This document shows positions 33,780 through 42,348 of a stretch of DNA of 52,367 bases, one piece after another. Each line of letters starts with the position of its first letter. Position 1 is the first letter of the stretch. The position numbers and the translations under genes were made by a program. The stretch is from Betaproteobacteria bacterium (GTDB lineage Bacteria; Pseudomonadota; Gammaproteobacteria; Burkholderiales; Casimicrobiaceae), in NCBI GenBank assembly GCA_003153475.1, contig PLYT01000057.1, positions 7,659-60,025 of the forward strand, in the 5' to 3' direction. Below the pieces are notes generated by a model. That model searched no databases. It was not told the DNA's origin and saw nothing but the letters and a program-made list of their open reading frames with translations.

Positions 33780-34763
33780 ATGGATCGACCGTGGCTACGT
33801 GCCTGGATCGCTGCGCTGCTCACGTGCGTGCTGCTCGCGGTCGGGTACGAATGGCTGCTTCGCCAGCACGGCTACGCCGTCACCGTGCAGGACGACGCCG
33901 ACCTGTGGTCGATGCAGCTCGATCGGATCCGGAACTCGCCCCGCGCGATCGCGCTGCTCGGTGCTTCGCGCATCGAGTTCGCCGTCGATCCGGCGCTGCT
34001 TTCGCACGAGCTCGGAGACCGGCCGGTCGCGATGCTCGCGGTCAACGGCAGATATCCGCTGGCGGCGCTGCGCGCGCTGGCCGACGACCCATCATTTGTC
34101 GGACTCGCGATCGTCGGCGTCGATGCACGAGGCTTGCAGCGCCGGCATTGGGACATGCAGCAGAGCTACTTCGACCACTATCACCATCGCTGGACGCTAT
34201 CGCGCTGGATCCACCGTACGCTGCTGACGGTACTGCAGGAGCATCTGGTATTCGTCCGCTCGGCGTTTGCGCTGACCAATATCGTCGAGCGGTGGATTGC
34301 CGGCGAAGGGCCGCCGATGAACGACCACGTGTTCGTGCGCGCCGATCGTGTCGGATTCATCGATTATCATCGCCCCGATCTGCCCGGCATCCGCGCGTCG
34401 CGCATCGCCGACCTGGTCCGCTACTATCGCGAGGAGCCGCCGACCGATGCCGGAACGTGGCTGCATGACCTCGAAACCGTAACGAGCTGGGTCGAGAAAA
34501 TCCAGAAGCGCGGCGGGCGTGTCGTCTTTTTCCGCGAGCCGGCCGCCGATGAAAGCCTGGCGCTGGACGAGGCCAACTTCCCGCGCGATCGCTATTGGGA
34601 TGCCTATGCCCGGCGCGCGCCGGCGCCGATGATCGACTTTCGCGACGTGCCCGGAATGGCGTCCTTCGTGCTGCCCGATACGTCGCACATCGACGGCACC
34701 GATGTGCCTCGCTTCACGATCGCGCTGGCGAATCTTCTGAAAAGTCGGAAGCTGGTCGACTAG
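33780..34763 (+). CDS. SGNH-hydrolase-like partner of the MBOAT protein
   Basis: A 327-residue protein with an N-terminal membrane anchor (residues 8-25: AWIAALLTCVLLAVGYEW) and the rest probably periplasmic. ALLGASRIEFAVDP carries the block I serine (Ser63), and LPDTSHIDG near the C-terminus carries Asp300 and His303, the DxxH block of SGNH esterases, in canonical order (AlgJ and AlgX have a permuted order). A true name is lacking. Two bases after the MBOAT stop, it is almost surely in the same transcript and likely finishes the acyl transfer. Confidence 0.75.
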   Translation: MDRPWLRAWIAALLTCVLLAVGYEWLLRQHGYAVTVQDDADLWSMQLDRIRNSPRAIALLGASRIEFAVDPALLSHELGDRPVAMLAVNGRYPLAALRALADDPSFVGLAIVGVDARGLQRRHWDMQQSYFDHYHHRWTLSRWIHRTLLTVLQEHLVFVRSAFALTNIVERWIAGEGPPMNDHVFVRADRVGFIDYHRPDLPGIRASRIADLVRYYREEPPTDAGTWLHDLETVTSWVEKIQKRGGRVVFFREPAADESLALDEANFPRDRYWDAYARRAPAPMIDFRDVPGMASFVLPDTSHIDGTDVPRFTIALANLLKSRKLVD

Positions 34764-34793
34764 CGGTCGCCCGCCGGAAGCGATCGCGCGCCG

Positions 34794-35984
34794 CTACGGC
34801 CGTCGCAATTCGCCGGTCGCGAGCTTGAGCGCCGCGACAAAATGCGCGTTCGCTTCGTCGTCGCGGTTCAGATGCCCGAGCATTTCGCCGAGCGCCAGAT
34901 GCGCGCGCCAGCCGTTGTCTAACGCGAGGCTCGCCTCGAAATAGGTTTGCGCCTTGCCCCAGAGTTGCTTGCGCTGGCACAGCGTGCCCAGAACCCGCAA
35001 CAGCACCGGATCCTGGTTGTGCCGCAATAGCCAGCGCTCGGCCTGTTCGAGCTGGCGCGTCGCATCGGCCGGACGACATTCTCCGTAGAGCTCGACCAGC
35101 TCGGAGTTCCACTCGCGCTCGAGGCTCTCCACGAGGATATCAATGGCTTCACGATCGCCGCCGAGCTGCAGGAAGCTCGTCGCCGCGGCACGCGCGACCT
35201 TCGGATGACGCTTCGCCGCGTCGGGCAGCCGGTTCCAGTATTCGCGCAGGCCCGCGGCGTCGTGCGCCAGCGCCTTCAGCTGCTCGCTTTGCGCCGTCAC
35301 GCGCACATGCTCGGCTTGCGTGCTGTCGAATACCTTGCGCCGGACCAGCTGTTCGAGCAGCGGCACGACGTCGGTCCAGCGCCGAGCCGCCTGCAGGCAG
35401 CGGAGCTCGAGGCGGAGCGCCGCCGTATGCATGCCCGCTTCGCGACGCAGCTCGCGAAGGATGTCGAGCGCCCGTTGCGGCTCGCCATGCTCGAGCGCGA
35501 TTTCGGCCAGCAGCATCAGCCGGGCGACCGCCAGGCTCGTCGCTTGCGCATCCGGCCGGTTGAGCATCGTCTCGGCTGCGTCGAAATTGCGAACATCGAT
35601 CGCGGCGCGCGCACCGATGATCGCATTGAGCCCACTGGATCCGGGTATCGCCAGTGCCTCCAGTGCGCGCTGCTGCGCCTTGCCGTAGCGCCCTTCCAGC
35701 AGTGCAACGACGGCCGAGTCCTGCGCCGTACGTGCGCGCTCCAGCTTCTGCCGGCGGCGCCACGTGCGTACCGTCTGCGGCATGCGCACCGTGCGCATGA
35801 TCACGCGAAGCGTGCCATACAACGCGGCGAATCCGACGACGGCGATCAACAGCAGCAGGTTGAGCGAGAGCTCGACCCGATACGGCGGCGCGACCAGCAG
35901 CACGTAGCCCGAGTTCAGCTTGACCGCCAGCGCGGCGGCCACGGCCGCCGCGGCGAGCAGCAAGAACCAGAAGAGAAAGCGCAT
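34794..35984 (-). CDS. hemY: HemY-like TPR membrane protein
   Basis: A 396-residue protein with two N-terminal hydrophobic helices (about residues 3-20 and 42-60), a basic linker (RMPQTVRTWRRRQKLERAR) and then helical TPR-like repeats to the end, including CQRKQLWGKAQTYFEASLAL near 335. This is the proteobacterial HemY of the hemX-hemY pair, not the protoporphyrinogen oxidase HemY of Gram-positives. It probably serves as an inner-membrane scaffold for late haem synthesis. It follows hemX after 36 bp. The stop converges with the SGNH-like gene. Confidence 0.9.
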   Translation of the reverse strand: MRFLFWFLLLAAAAVAAALAVKLNSGYVLLVAPPYRVELSLNLLLLIAVVGFAALYGTLRVIMRTVRMPQTVRTWRRRQKLERARTAQDSAVVALLEGRYGKAQQRALEALAIPGSSGLNAIIGARAAIDVRNFDAAETMLNRPDAQATSLAVARLMLLAEIALEHGEPQRALDILRELRREAGMHTAALRLELRCLQAARRWTDVVPLLEQLVRRKVFDSTQAEHVRVTAQSEQLKALAHDAAGLREYWNRLPDAAKRHPKVARAAATSFLQLGGDREAIDILVESLEREWNSELVELYGECRPADATRQLEQAERWLLRHNQDPVLLRVLGTLCQRKQLWGKAQTYFEASLALDNGWRAHLALGEMLGHLNRDDEANAHFVAALKLATGELRRP

Positions 35985-36020
35985 GGGCGGCGAGTGTGGC
36001 GCTAGTGGCCCTGTGCCGCG

Positions 36021-37079
36021 CTAGCGCTGCGGCTTGTCGCGCGCGATCTGCAGCACCCGCACCGCATCGAGGCTCGCAGCCAGACCCGGCAGCTCGCTGG
36101 TCATGTCGATCGCCTTCAGCTGTCCGAGCAGCGTCTGCAACGCCTGCACCGGCTTGGATCGTGTATCGAAATACCTGGCCAGCCACGCGTCGGCGGCAGT
36201 GAGGTCGGCGCGAAAAGTCGCCTGATCGCGGAACAGCAGCGCGAAGCGCGCCGACAGCAATCTCAGCTTCAGATTCTCACGCAGGAAAAACTTCTGCTCA
36301 GGCGGCAGCAACGGCAGCTCGGGATGATCGACGTTCTCGATGCGAACCAGCTGCCGTATTTCCTGCCAGGCGCCCTTGAGCAGGCGGCGCCACCCGCTCT
36401 CGCTCTGCGGCGATGCGGGCGGCGGCAACGCGTCGAGTCGCCCGTCGAACGCCATCGGCAATGCATCGATCTGCCCGATCGCCTCGTCGAGCCGCAGCGA
36501 CAACCCGGCGACGTCGACATAGGGCACGGCCTTGAGGCGATCCATGTCGCGCGCCAGCGCGCGGCGCAGCGGGACGAATTGCGGACGGTCGAGCCGCTGC
36601 AACTTGGTGTCGGCGACCTGCAACGCGGCAAGTGCGCCGCGGACGTTGCCGGCAAGCTGCAGCTGCTGGCTGGCCAGCATCAGCACCTGCTCGACCTCGG
36701 TCAGCGCCCATTCGTCGCGCGACGGCGAAAGCTCGCGGTACAGCGCCTCGAGCGCCGCCTGCTGTGTTTGCGATTCGCCGAGACGATTTTCCAGCAGTGC
36801 GATCTTGGCCTGCGCGTCGCGCAGGTTGTCCTGGGCATCCTTGACGATCGCGCGCGTTGCCTGCTGGGTGGCGTCGATTTCGGTAAGGCGCTTCGCGAGC
36901 TCGACGCGCAATTCGCGCTGCTCGTGCCGCGCATCCAGCCACGCTGCCGCAATCGCCGCGACGATCACCAGCAGAGCAACCCACGCCCAGAGCGCAAGTC
37001 GCGTCGGCGCAGACGCAGTGGCGAAGACTCGGGGTGGCTGCGAGGAGGAAGCGGGCCGGTCGGCCTCCGGTTCAGTCAT
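36021..37079 (-). CDS. hemX: HemX-like protein
   Basis: A 352-residue protein: a short cytoplasmic tail, one membrane helix (about residues 28-46, LWAWVALLVIVAAIAAAWL), then a long coiled coil (about 50-125) and a periplasmic helical domain with LTEVEQVLMLASQQLQLAGNV, the HemX family signature. Often mislabelled as uroporphyrinogen-III methyltransferase; it lacks a SAM-binding domain. It pairs with hemY. In many relatives hemX follows hemD directly; here about 2.7 kb intervene. Confidence 0.9.
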   Translation of the reverse strand: MTEPEADRPASSSQPPRVFATASAPTRLALWAWVALLVIVAAIAAAWLDARHEQRELRVELAKRLTEIDATQQATRAIVKDAQDNLRDAQAKIALLENRLGESQTQQAALEALYRELSPSRDEWALTEVEQVLMLASQQLQLAGNVRGALAALQVADTKLQRLDRPQFVPLRRALARDMDRLKAVPYVDVAGLSLRLDEAIGQIDALPMAFDGRLDALPPPASPQSESGWRRLLKGAWQEIRQLVRIENVDHPELPLLPPEQKFFLRENLKLRLLSARFALLFRDQATFRADLTAADAWLARYFDTRSKPVQALQTLLGQLKAIDMTSELPGLAASLDAVRVLQIARDKPQR

Positions 37080-37223
37080 GGGTGTGAAGAGGCGAGCGCA
37101 GACGCATCGATTGTAGCAGGGACGGCCCCTCGCTTCCGGGCCCGGGCTGGCCGGGATCGCCTCGCTCCACTAGAATGTCGCACTTCTGCCGGCGCTCTTG
37201 GCGTCCTGCGGCCCCGCCTCCCG

Positions 37224-37868
37224 ATGCTCATCCTCGCATTCATCGTCATCGTAGCCGTCGCCGCGCTCACCGGCTACGCATATGGATTGCGCCGGCGCCA
37301 GCCGCCGGCCGGCACGCCGACCGGCTCGACCGTGATCGGCGCCGTCGAATCGACAGACGCTGTTTCCGCCGTCGACGCCGAGCGCATCGGCGCGGAAAAG
37401 GCGCGGATCATCCGCAGCAACGAGGGCGAAGCGGCGCGGCTGCGGCGGGCTCTGGCCGACGGCGAGGCCAGCCGCTATCAGTCGGCGGTTTTCGGCGACG
37501 AGCGGGCGAGACTGTTTGCGGCGCTCGCCGATGCGCGCGGCGACAACGCGCGCTACCGGCAGCTGGTGATCGACATCGAGAACAACGCGCCCCCGCCGAT
37601 CCTGTCGGGCGCGGCGGGACCCGACGATCTCAAGCTGATCGTCGGCATTGGACCGGTGCTCGAGCGCATGCTGCACAACCTGGGCATCATGACCTTCCAG
37701 CAGATTGCTCGCTGGAGCGAGCGCGACATCGCCGACTTCGACGCGCGTCTGCCCGAGTTTCCGGGACGCATCCGCCGCGATCAATGGGTGACGCAGGCGC
37801 GCTCGCTGCATCAGGCCAAGTACGGCGACGGCGGTGCCGATCTGCGGCCCGACGGGCGGCGTCCATGA
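37224..37868 (+). CDS. Membrane-anchored helix-hairpin-helix protein
   Basis: A 214-residue protein with an N-terminal membrane helix (MLILAFIVIVAVAALTGYAYGL), a charged coiled-coil middle (about residues 50-125) and a C-terminal helix-hairpin-helix domain: PDDLKLIVGIGPVLERMLHNLGI followed by FQQIARWSERDIADFDARLPEFPGRI. This domain is the one seen in 'predicted flap endonuclease-1-like' and L21-type HHH proteins and usually binds nucleic acid or protein. Its function is not known. It lies between hemX and the DMT exporter, on the strand opposite to the hem genes. Confidence 0.65.
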   Translation: MLILAFIVIVAVAALTGYAYGLRRRQPPAGTPTGSTVIGAVESTDAVSAVDAERIGAEKARIIRSNEGEAARLRRALADGEASRYQSAVFGDERARLFAALADARGDNARYRQLVIDIENNAPPPILSGAAGPDDLKLIVGIGPVLERMLHNLGIMTFQQIARWSERDIADFDARLPEFPGRIRRDQWVTQARSLHQAKYGDGGADLRPDGRRP

Positions 37869-37893
37869 TCGCCGTCGCAAACGCCGCCATTCG

Positions 37894-38823
37894 ATGACGT
37901 CGGCTCGCCGGGCCGCGCGGCGCGTTTCCGCGTCGGGCCTGTTCCTGGTTGGCATCCTGACGCTGGTCTGGGGCTGCAACTGGCCGGTGCTGAAGCTCGG
38001 GGTCACCGAGCTCGCGCCGCTGACGTTTCGCAGCGCGTCGCTTCCGTTTGCGGCGATCGGCTTGCTGCTGGTGGCGCGGCTGTCGGGCGATTCGATCGCG
38101 ATTCCGCGCGCGCTCTGGGGCAAGGTCGTGGCCCTCGCGGTGTTCAACATCGCCGCGTGGAACGGGCTGATCCTGTTCGGCGTGCAGCAGATGCCCGCCG
38201 GCCGATCGGCGATCCTCGCGTACACGATGCCGGTATGGACAGTGCTGTTCGGCATGGCCCTGCTGCACGAGCCGCTGTCGCCGCGCAAGATCGTCGGCCT
38301 CGTGCTGGGCATGCTGGGCATGGCAGTCCTGCTCGGCGAAGACGCGAGGCATATCACGCGTTCGCCGGTGGGTACACTGTTCATCCTCGCAGCCGCGATC
38401 TCGTGGGCGTTCGGCACGGTGCTGCTGCGGCGCTGGAAGCTGCCGCTGCCGCAGAACACCTTGACCGGATGGATGCTGTTGATCGGCTGGCTCCCGATCG
38501 CGGTTTGCGTGCCGCTGTTCGATCCACATCCGTTGAGCTCGCTCGCCCACATGTCGGGCACGGCCTGGTTCGCGGTCCTCTACAACATTTTTCTCGCTGG
38601 CACGCTCGCGCACTGGGCATGGTTCACGATGGCGCGGACACTTCCGGTCGCGGTGAGCTCGCTGTCGTCCCTGCCGGTGCCGGTCGTCGGCGTGCTGTCG
38701 GGAATCCTGTTTTTGGGCGAGCATCCGGGACCGAGCGAATACTTGGCCCTCGCGCTGGTGCTCGCGTCGCTCGGCGCGGTGCTGTTCGCACCGGCAATGA
38801 AGCCGGTTGCCTCTCCCGAATGA
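37894..38823 (+). CDS. DMT-superfamily EamA transporter
   Basis: A 309-residue inner-membrane protein with ten predicted helices in two EamA repeats (about residues 14-140 and 160-300). GILTLVWGCNWPVLKLGV and AILAYTMPVWTVLFGMALLHE in the first half, and SSLPVPVVGVLSGILFLGEHPG in the second, are EamA signatures. Probably exports an amino acid or other small metabolite. The start ATG at 37894 lies 25 bp after the HHH gene. A basic N-terminus (SARRAARRVS) fits the inside. Confidence 0.9.
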   Translation: MTSARRAARRVSASGLFLVGILTLVWGCNWPVLKLGVTELAPLTFRSASLPFAAIGLLLVARLSGDSIAIPRALWGKVVALAVFNIAAWNGLILFGVQQMPAGRSAILAYTMPVWTVLFGMALLHEPLSPRKIVGLVLGMLGMAVLLGEDARHITRSPVGTLFILAAAISWAFGTVLLRRWKLPLPQNTLTGWMLLIGWLPIAVCVPLFDPHPLSSLAHMSGTAWFAVLYNIFLAGTLAHWAWFTMARTLPVAVSSLSSLPVPVVGVLSGILFLGEHPGPSEYLALALVLASLGAVLFAPAMKPVASPE

Positions 38824-38854
38824 CTGTTGCGGCGCAAACCGCCGCCGCCTGACC

Positions 38855-39799
38855 CTACTGCAGCTCTGGAATCAGCGTCAGCACCTTCTTGTCGCCAAAC
38901 CAGGCGTCGAGGTTCGCCTTGCACAGGTCGCCCATCGCCTGCCGCGTCTCGCGCGTTGCACTGCCGACGTGCGGCAGCAGCACCACATTGTCCATCGCCA
39001 TCAGCGCCGGCGGAATGCGCGGCTCGTCGGCGAAGACGTCGAGCCCGGCAGCCTTGATCGTGCCCGCCTGGAGGGCGGCGACCAGTGCCGGCTCGTCGAC
39101 GATCGAGCCGCGCGCGATGTTGACCAGCGTCCCCTTCTTGCCCAGCGCGGCAAGCACTTCGGCGTTGACGATATTCCGGGTCGCGTCGCCTCCGGGGCAG
39201 GCGACGACGAGGAAGTCGACCGCGGCGGCCAGCGCCTTCAACTCGGCGATGTATTCGTAGCGGACGTTCTGCGGCTTGCGCCCCGTATAGGCGACCTTCA
39301 TGCCCATCGCCGAGACGCGCTCGGCGATCGCCTTGCCAATCCTCCCCAGGCCCAGGATGCCGACCTTTCTGCCGCCGAGCTTGGTCGTGAGCTCGGGGCT
39401 ATGCGTCAACCACTCGCCGGCGTGGACGAAGCGATTGAGTCGCACGAAGCCGCGGCCGGTCATCAATATCAGCGCGAGCGCAACGTCGGCAACGTCGTCG
39501 GTCAACACGTCCGGCGTGTTGGTGACCTTGATGCCGCGTTGCCGGCAGTAAGTGGTCGGTACGCCGTCGTAGCCGACACCGAATACCGAAATGATCTCCA
39601 GCTTGGGCAGCGCGTCGAGCAGCGCCGTCGGCGTCACCGTTCCTCCGCCCTGGACCAGGCCGCGGATCGCGCCGCCTTCGGCGGCCAGCATCGCCGCCTT
39701 CTCGCTCGCCTGATAGTAGTCATGGCAGCGATATCCCGCCTTCAGCGGATCGTACAGAAAAGGCGGCAGCGGTGCGGTGATCAGAATATCGGCTGGCAT
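38855..39799 (-). CDS. D-2-hydroxyacid dehydrogenase (glyoxylate/hydroxypyruvate reductase type)
   Basis: A 314-residue NAD(P)-dependent dehydrogenase. VGILGLGRIGKAIAERV near residue 147 is the Rossmann motif, and the following AYTGRKPQNV, with a basic residue rather than Asp after the second strand, suggests NADPH. The catalytic Arg, Glu and His are visible in NIARGSIVD (near 232), DEPRIP (near 262) and LLPHVGSATRETR (near 280). It probably reduces glyoxylate or hydroxypyruvate. It lies 18 bp after hemD on the same strand. Confidence 0.87.
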   Translation of the reverse strand: MPADILITAPLPPFLYDPLKAGYRCHDYYQASEKAAMLAAEGGAIRGLVQGGGTVTPTALLDALPKLEIISVFGVGYDGVPTTYCRQRGIKVTNTPDVLTDDVADVALALILMTGRGFVRLNRFVHAGEWLTHSPELTTKLGGRKVGILGLGRIGKAIAERVSAMGMKVAYTGRKPQNVRYEYIAELKALAAAVDFLVVACPGGDATRNIVNAEVLAALGKKGTLVNIARGSIVDEPALVAALQAGTIKAAGLDVFADEPRIPPALMAMDNVVLLPHVGSATRETRQAMGDLCKANLDAWFGDKKVLTLIPELQ

Positions 39800-39817
39800 G
39801 ATTTACGCGATGCTCCG

Positions 39818-40582
39818 TTAAGAATCGGCGGCGAAGTATTGTAGCAACGAGGCGATGAGCCCGGCATCGGTGGGCTCGGCGACGATGACGTGCGCGAGCT
39901 TGAGCGCGTGCGCGTGTTCGGCGATGCGCGGATGCGAGACAAAGACCGGCGTCGCGACAAGCTCCTGGCGGCCATACGCGTCGAGCATTTCCCAGAGGTT
40001 GTCCAGCCCTTCGCCGCTGGTCAGCGTCATCGCATCGACGCGGCGCTCACGCCACGCGTCGGTGAGGCCCTCCGCGCCGCTTTGTGGCTTGGCCCGGCGA
40101 TAGCAATCGACGCGGGTGACTTGGGCGCCGCGTGCGGTCAGCGTATCGGCCAGCAAATCGCGGCCGGCGCCGCCGCGAAAGATCACAACGCGCTTGCCGG
40201 CGGGTGCGGCGAGCTCCGCCAATTCGAGCAGACCCTCGCTGTCCATCGTCGTGCGCGACTGGCGCACGTCGCGGATGCCGGCTGCGGCAAGCGCCGTTGC
40301 CGTGCCCGGGCCGGGCGCGAAAGCGGGCAGCGCCGCAGGCCACGCGGCGGGGTTTCCGACGCCATATTCCGCGGCATTCGCGCTGACAAAAATCGCGTAA
40401 TCGAACTGCGCGAGCCGCCGGTGCACCTCGTCGAGCGCCCGCGTGTCGTCAGGCGGAAGAATCGCGATGGTCGGAAAGATCAACGGCGTGCCACCGACGG
40501 CGGCGATCTGCTGCGCCAGCAGGGCGGCCTGTCGTGCGGGGCGCGTGATCACGATACCCGCACCGCGCAGCGGTCCGCTCAT
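39818..40582 (-). CDS. hemD: Uroporphyrinogen-III synthase
   Basis: A 254-residue Hem[32 protein letters not shown] at the start, [10 protein letters not shown] near residue 90, and [14 protein letters not shown] near 200 are family motifs; sequence conservation of HemD is low, so the position next to hemC is the best support. It closes the linear tetrapyrrole into uroporphyrinogen III. The ATG overlaps the hemC stop by four bases (ATGA). The frame continues upstream through hemC but this is a shadow. Confidence 0.9.
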   Translation of the reverse strand: MSGPLRGAGIVITRPARQAALLAQQIAAVGGTPLIFPTIAILPPDDTRALDEVHRRLAQFDYAIFVSANAAEYGVGNPAAWPAALPAFAPGPGTATALAAAGIRDVRQSRTTMDSEGLLELAELAAPAGKRVVIFRGGAGRDLLADTLTARGAQVTRVDCYRRAKPQSGAEGLTDAWRERRVDAMTLTSGEGLDNLWEMLDAYGRQELVATPVFVSHPRIAEHAHALKLAHVIVAEPTDAGLIASLLQYFAADS

Positions 40583-41523
40583 GCGATCGCGAGCAGGGCA
40601 GCGGCGCCGCACTGCAGGAATTCGGCGCCGAGCGCGGCGCCGAGCGCCTCGGCCGCGTGGACCGTGGCGGCCGACGCGAGCCGTTCGCCGCGCAGCACCT
40701 GCCCGCCGTCGCGGCTGGCGACGAGCCCGCGCAGCCACAATTCCGTTCCGCGCTCCATCGCGTACGCCGCAAGCGGCGTGCGGCAGTTGCCCGCAAGCAC
40801 GCGGCCGAAGGCCCGCTCGGCAGCGGTCGCCCTCGTCGTCGCCGCATCGGCAAGCGGCTGGAGCGCCGCCAGCACGTCGGCGCGGTCGGTACGGCACTCC
40901 AGCGCCAGCGCGCCCTGTCCGATCGCGGGCAGGCTGTCGGCCGGATCCAGCAGCGCGGCGATTCGCTGCGCAAGGCCCAGGCGCCGCAAGCCCGCGGCGG
41001 CAAGGATGATCGCGGCATACTGTCCGGCGTCGAGCTTGTCGAGCCGCGTGTTGACGTTGCCGCGCAGCGGCTTGACGGCGAGTTGCGGATAGCGCTCGCG
41101 GAGCTGCGCTTCGCGACGCAGGCTCGACGTGCCGACGACGCTTGCCGGCGGCAGCTCGGACAGCGCGCGACATCGTCCCGACACCAGCGCATCGCGCGGA
41201 TCCTCGCGCGGCATGATCGCCGCCAGCGCAAAGCCCTCCGGCATATCCATCGGCACATCCTTGAGCGAGTGCACAGCAAGATCGGCACGCTTGTCGTGCA
41301 TCGCCTGCTCGAGCTCCTTGATGAACAGCCCTTTGCCCCCGATGTCGGCAAGCGGTTGATCGGTCACTCGATCGCCCTGCGTCGTCAGTCCGAGCAACTC
41401 GATCGCGCAGGAAGGATGGAGCGCCTGCAAACGCGTGCGCACGTGCTCGGCCTGCCAGAGCGCGAGCGCCGACCGGCGCGTCGCGATCACCAATCGTGCC
41501 GGCAGGGCGGGCGCGGCGGACAT
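40579..41523 (-). CDS. hemC: Porphobilinogen deaminase
   Basis: A 314-residue Hem[15 protein letters not shown] starts the first domain; HSLKDVP contains the catalytic Asp89; [13 protein letters not shown] near 129 is the substrate-binding arginine segment. The dipyrromethane cofactor is held by Cys247 in [13 protein letters not shown], where most family members have GGCQVPIGA; the Asn and Arg-Thr variants are seen in some betaproteobacteria. It polymerises four porphobilinogens in haem synthesis. It is coupled to hemD. Confidence 0.94.
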   Translation of the reverse strand: MSAAPALPARLVIATRRSALALWQAEHVRTRLQALHPSCAIELLGLTTQGDRVTDQPLADIGGKGLFIKELEQAMHDKRADLAVHSLKDVPMDMPEGFALAAIMPREDPRDALVSGRCRALSELPPASVVGTSSLRREAQLRERYPQLAVKPLRGNVNTRLDKLDAGQYAAIILAAAGLRRLGLAQRIAALLDPADSLPAIGQGALALECRTDRADVLAALQPLADAATTRATAAERAFGRVLAGNCRTPLAAYAMERGTELWLRGLVASRDGGQVLRGERLASAATVHAAEALGAALGAEFLQCGAAALLAIA

Positions 41524-41650
41524 CGTCAGGAAGGCAAGGGGCGGCTGGAGTGCGGCAGGAATGTCGACGGTCGATGGTCACGCGATGCCTCGATCGACTG
41601 GCGCGATTCTAGCACGCGCACATCGAGGATCTGAAGCGCAACGGCGCCGG

Positions 41651-42250
41651 CTACGTGCGGCGGCGGAACCATCCGCTGACCGCCAGGCGCTCGCGCGCGG
41701 ACGGCAGGACTTCGTGCTCTAAGCGTTCGGTGATAAAGCAGGCCAGCGTGCCGCCTGTCGGCATGATGTCGTGCGCGCCTTCGGGCAGATGCATGCGAAG
41801 CGCTCCGCCATCCTCGACCGACCAATCCTCGTTCAGGTAGAGCACGCAGGAGATGACGCGGGCGTCGTCGTCGCGGAATCGATCGCGATGCCGGCGATAG
41901 AACGCGCCGGGAGGATAGAGCGCATAGTGGCCTTCGAACGAGTCCAGCCCCAGGAAGAGCGCTTCGTTGAGCGCCGCGCGCAGCGCCGCCAGCGCACGCC
42001 ACAGCGGTGCCTCGGCCGCGCAGTGCACGTGTTCGTCGAGCCACAGGATGCGATCACCCCGAATTTCGCTGCGCTCGACCCGCGCCGCACCGCGACCCAC
42101 ACCCGCGACGTGAAACTCGCCGGCGGCGTCGCGCCGGCGTGCTTCGATGCGGAGCGCCGCGATTGACGCCGGCGGCAGGAACGCCGCTTCAACCGCCCAG
42201 CCGCGCTGTTCGATCGCTGCGCAAATCCCGGGATAGCCTGGATGCAGCAT
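41651..42250 (-). CDS. 2OG-Fe(II) oxygenase (SM-20-like)
   Basis: A 199-residue protein of the prolyl-4-hydroxylase/SM-20 group. YPPGAFYRRHRDRFRDDDARVISCVLYLNEDW carries the HxD part of the iron site; HEVLPSARERLAVSGWFRRR near the C-terminus carries the distal His and the 2-oxoglutarate-binding Arg. The double-stranded helix fold is complete. The substrate (protein Pro, small molecule) is unknown. It lies 127 bp upstream of hemC on the same strand, and diverges from the denD-like gene. Confidence 0.85.
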   Translation of the reverse strand: MLHPGYPGICAAIEQRGWAVEAAFLPPASIAALRIEARRRDAAGEFHVAGVGRGAARVERSEIRGDRILWLDEHVHCAAEAPLWRALAALRAALNEALFLGLDSFEGHYALYPPGAFYRRHRDRFRDDDARVISCVLYLNEDWSVEDGGALRMHLPEGAHDIMPTGGTLACFITERLEHEVLPSARERLAVSGWFRRRT

Positions 42251-42280
42251 GGCCGGAGTATCGCCGCAAAAGCACCATCT

Positions 42281-42286
42281 TATAAT
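42281..42286 (+). promoter_or_regulatory. -10 box of the denD-like gene
   Basis: A perfect TATAAT in the spacer between the divergent oxygenase and DenD-like genes, 51 bp before the first ATG. A clear -35 is not visible. The flanks (TATAATGCGG) repeat those at 20470 (TATAATGCGC) and are typical for this genome. Confidence 0.5.
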
Positions 42287-42348
42287 GCGGCCTTCGCCCC
42301 GCGCCGTGTCGCGCGGCGTCGTCCCGCTGTCATCACATGGAGTCCCCG

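Noticed and set aside
32430..34763. Very long plus-strand frame of 777 codons overlapping the MBOAT gene
   Set aside because: Only its last third (from 33780) is protein-like; the part before is an Arg-rich shadow of the MBOAT gene in another frame. The real gene starts at 33780.
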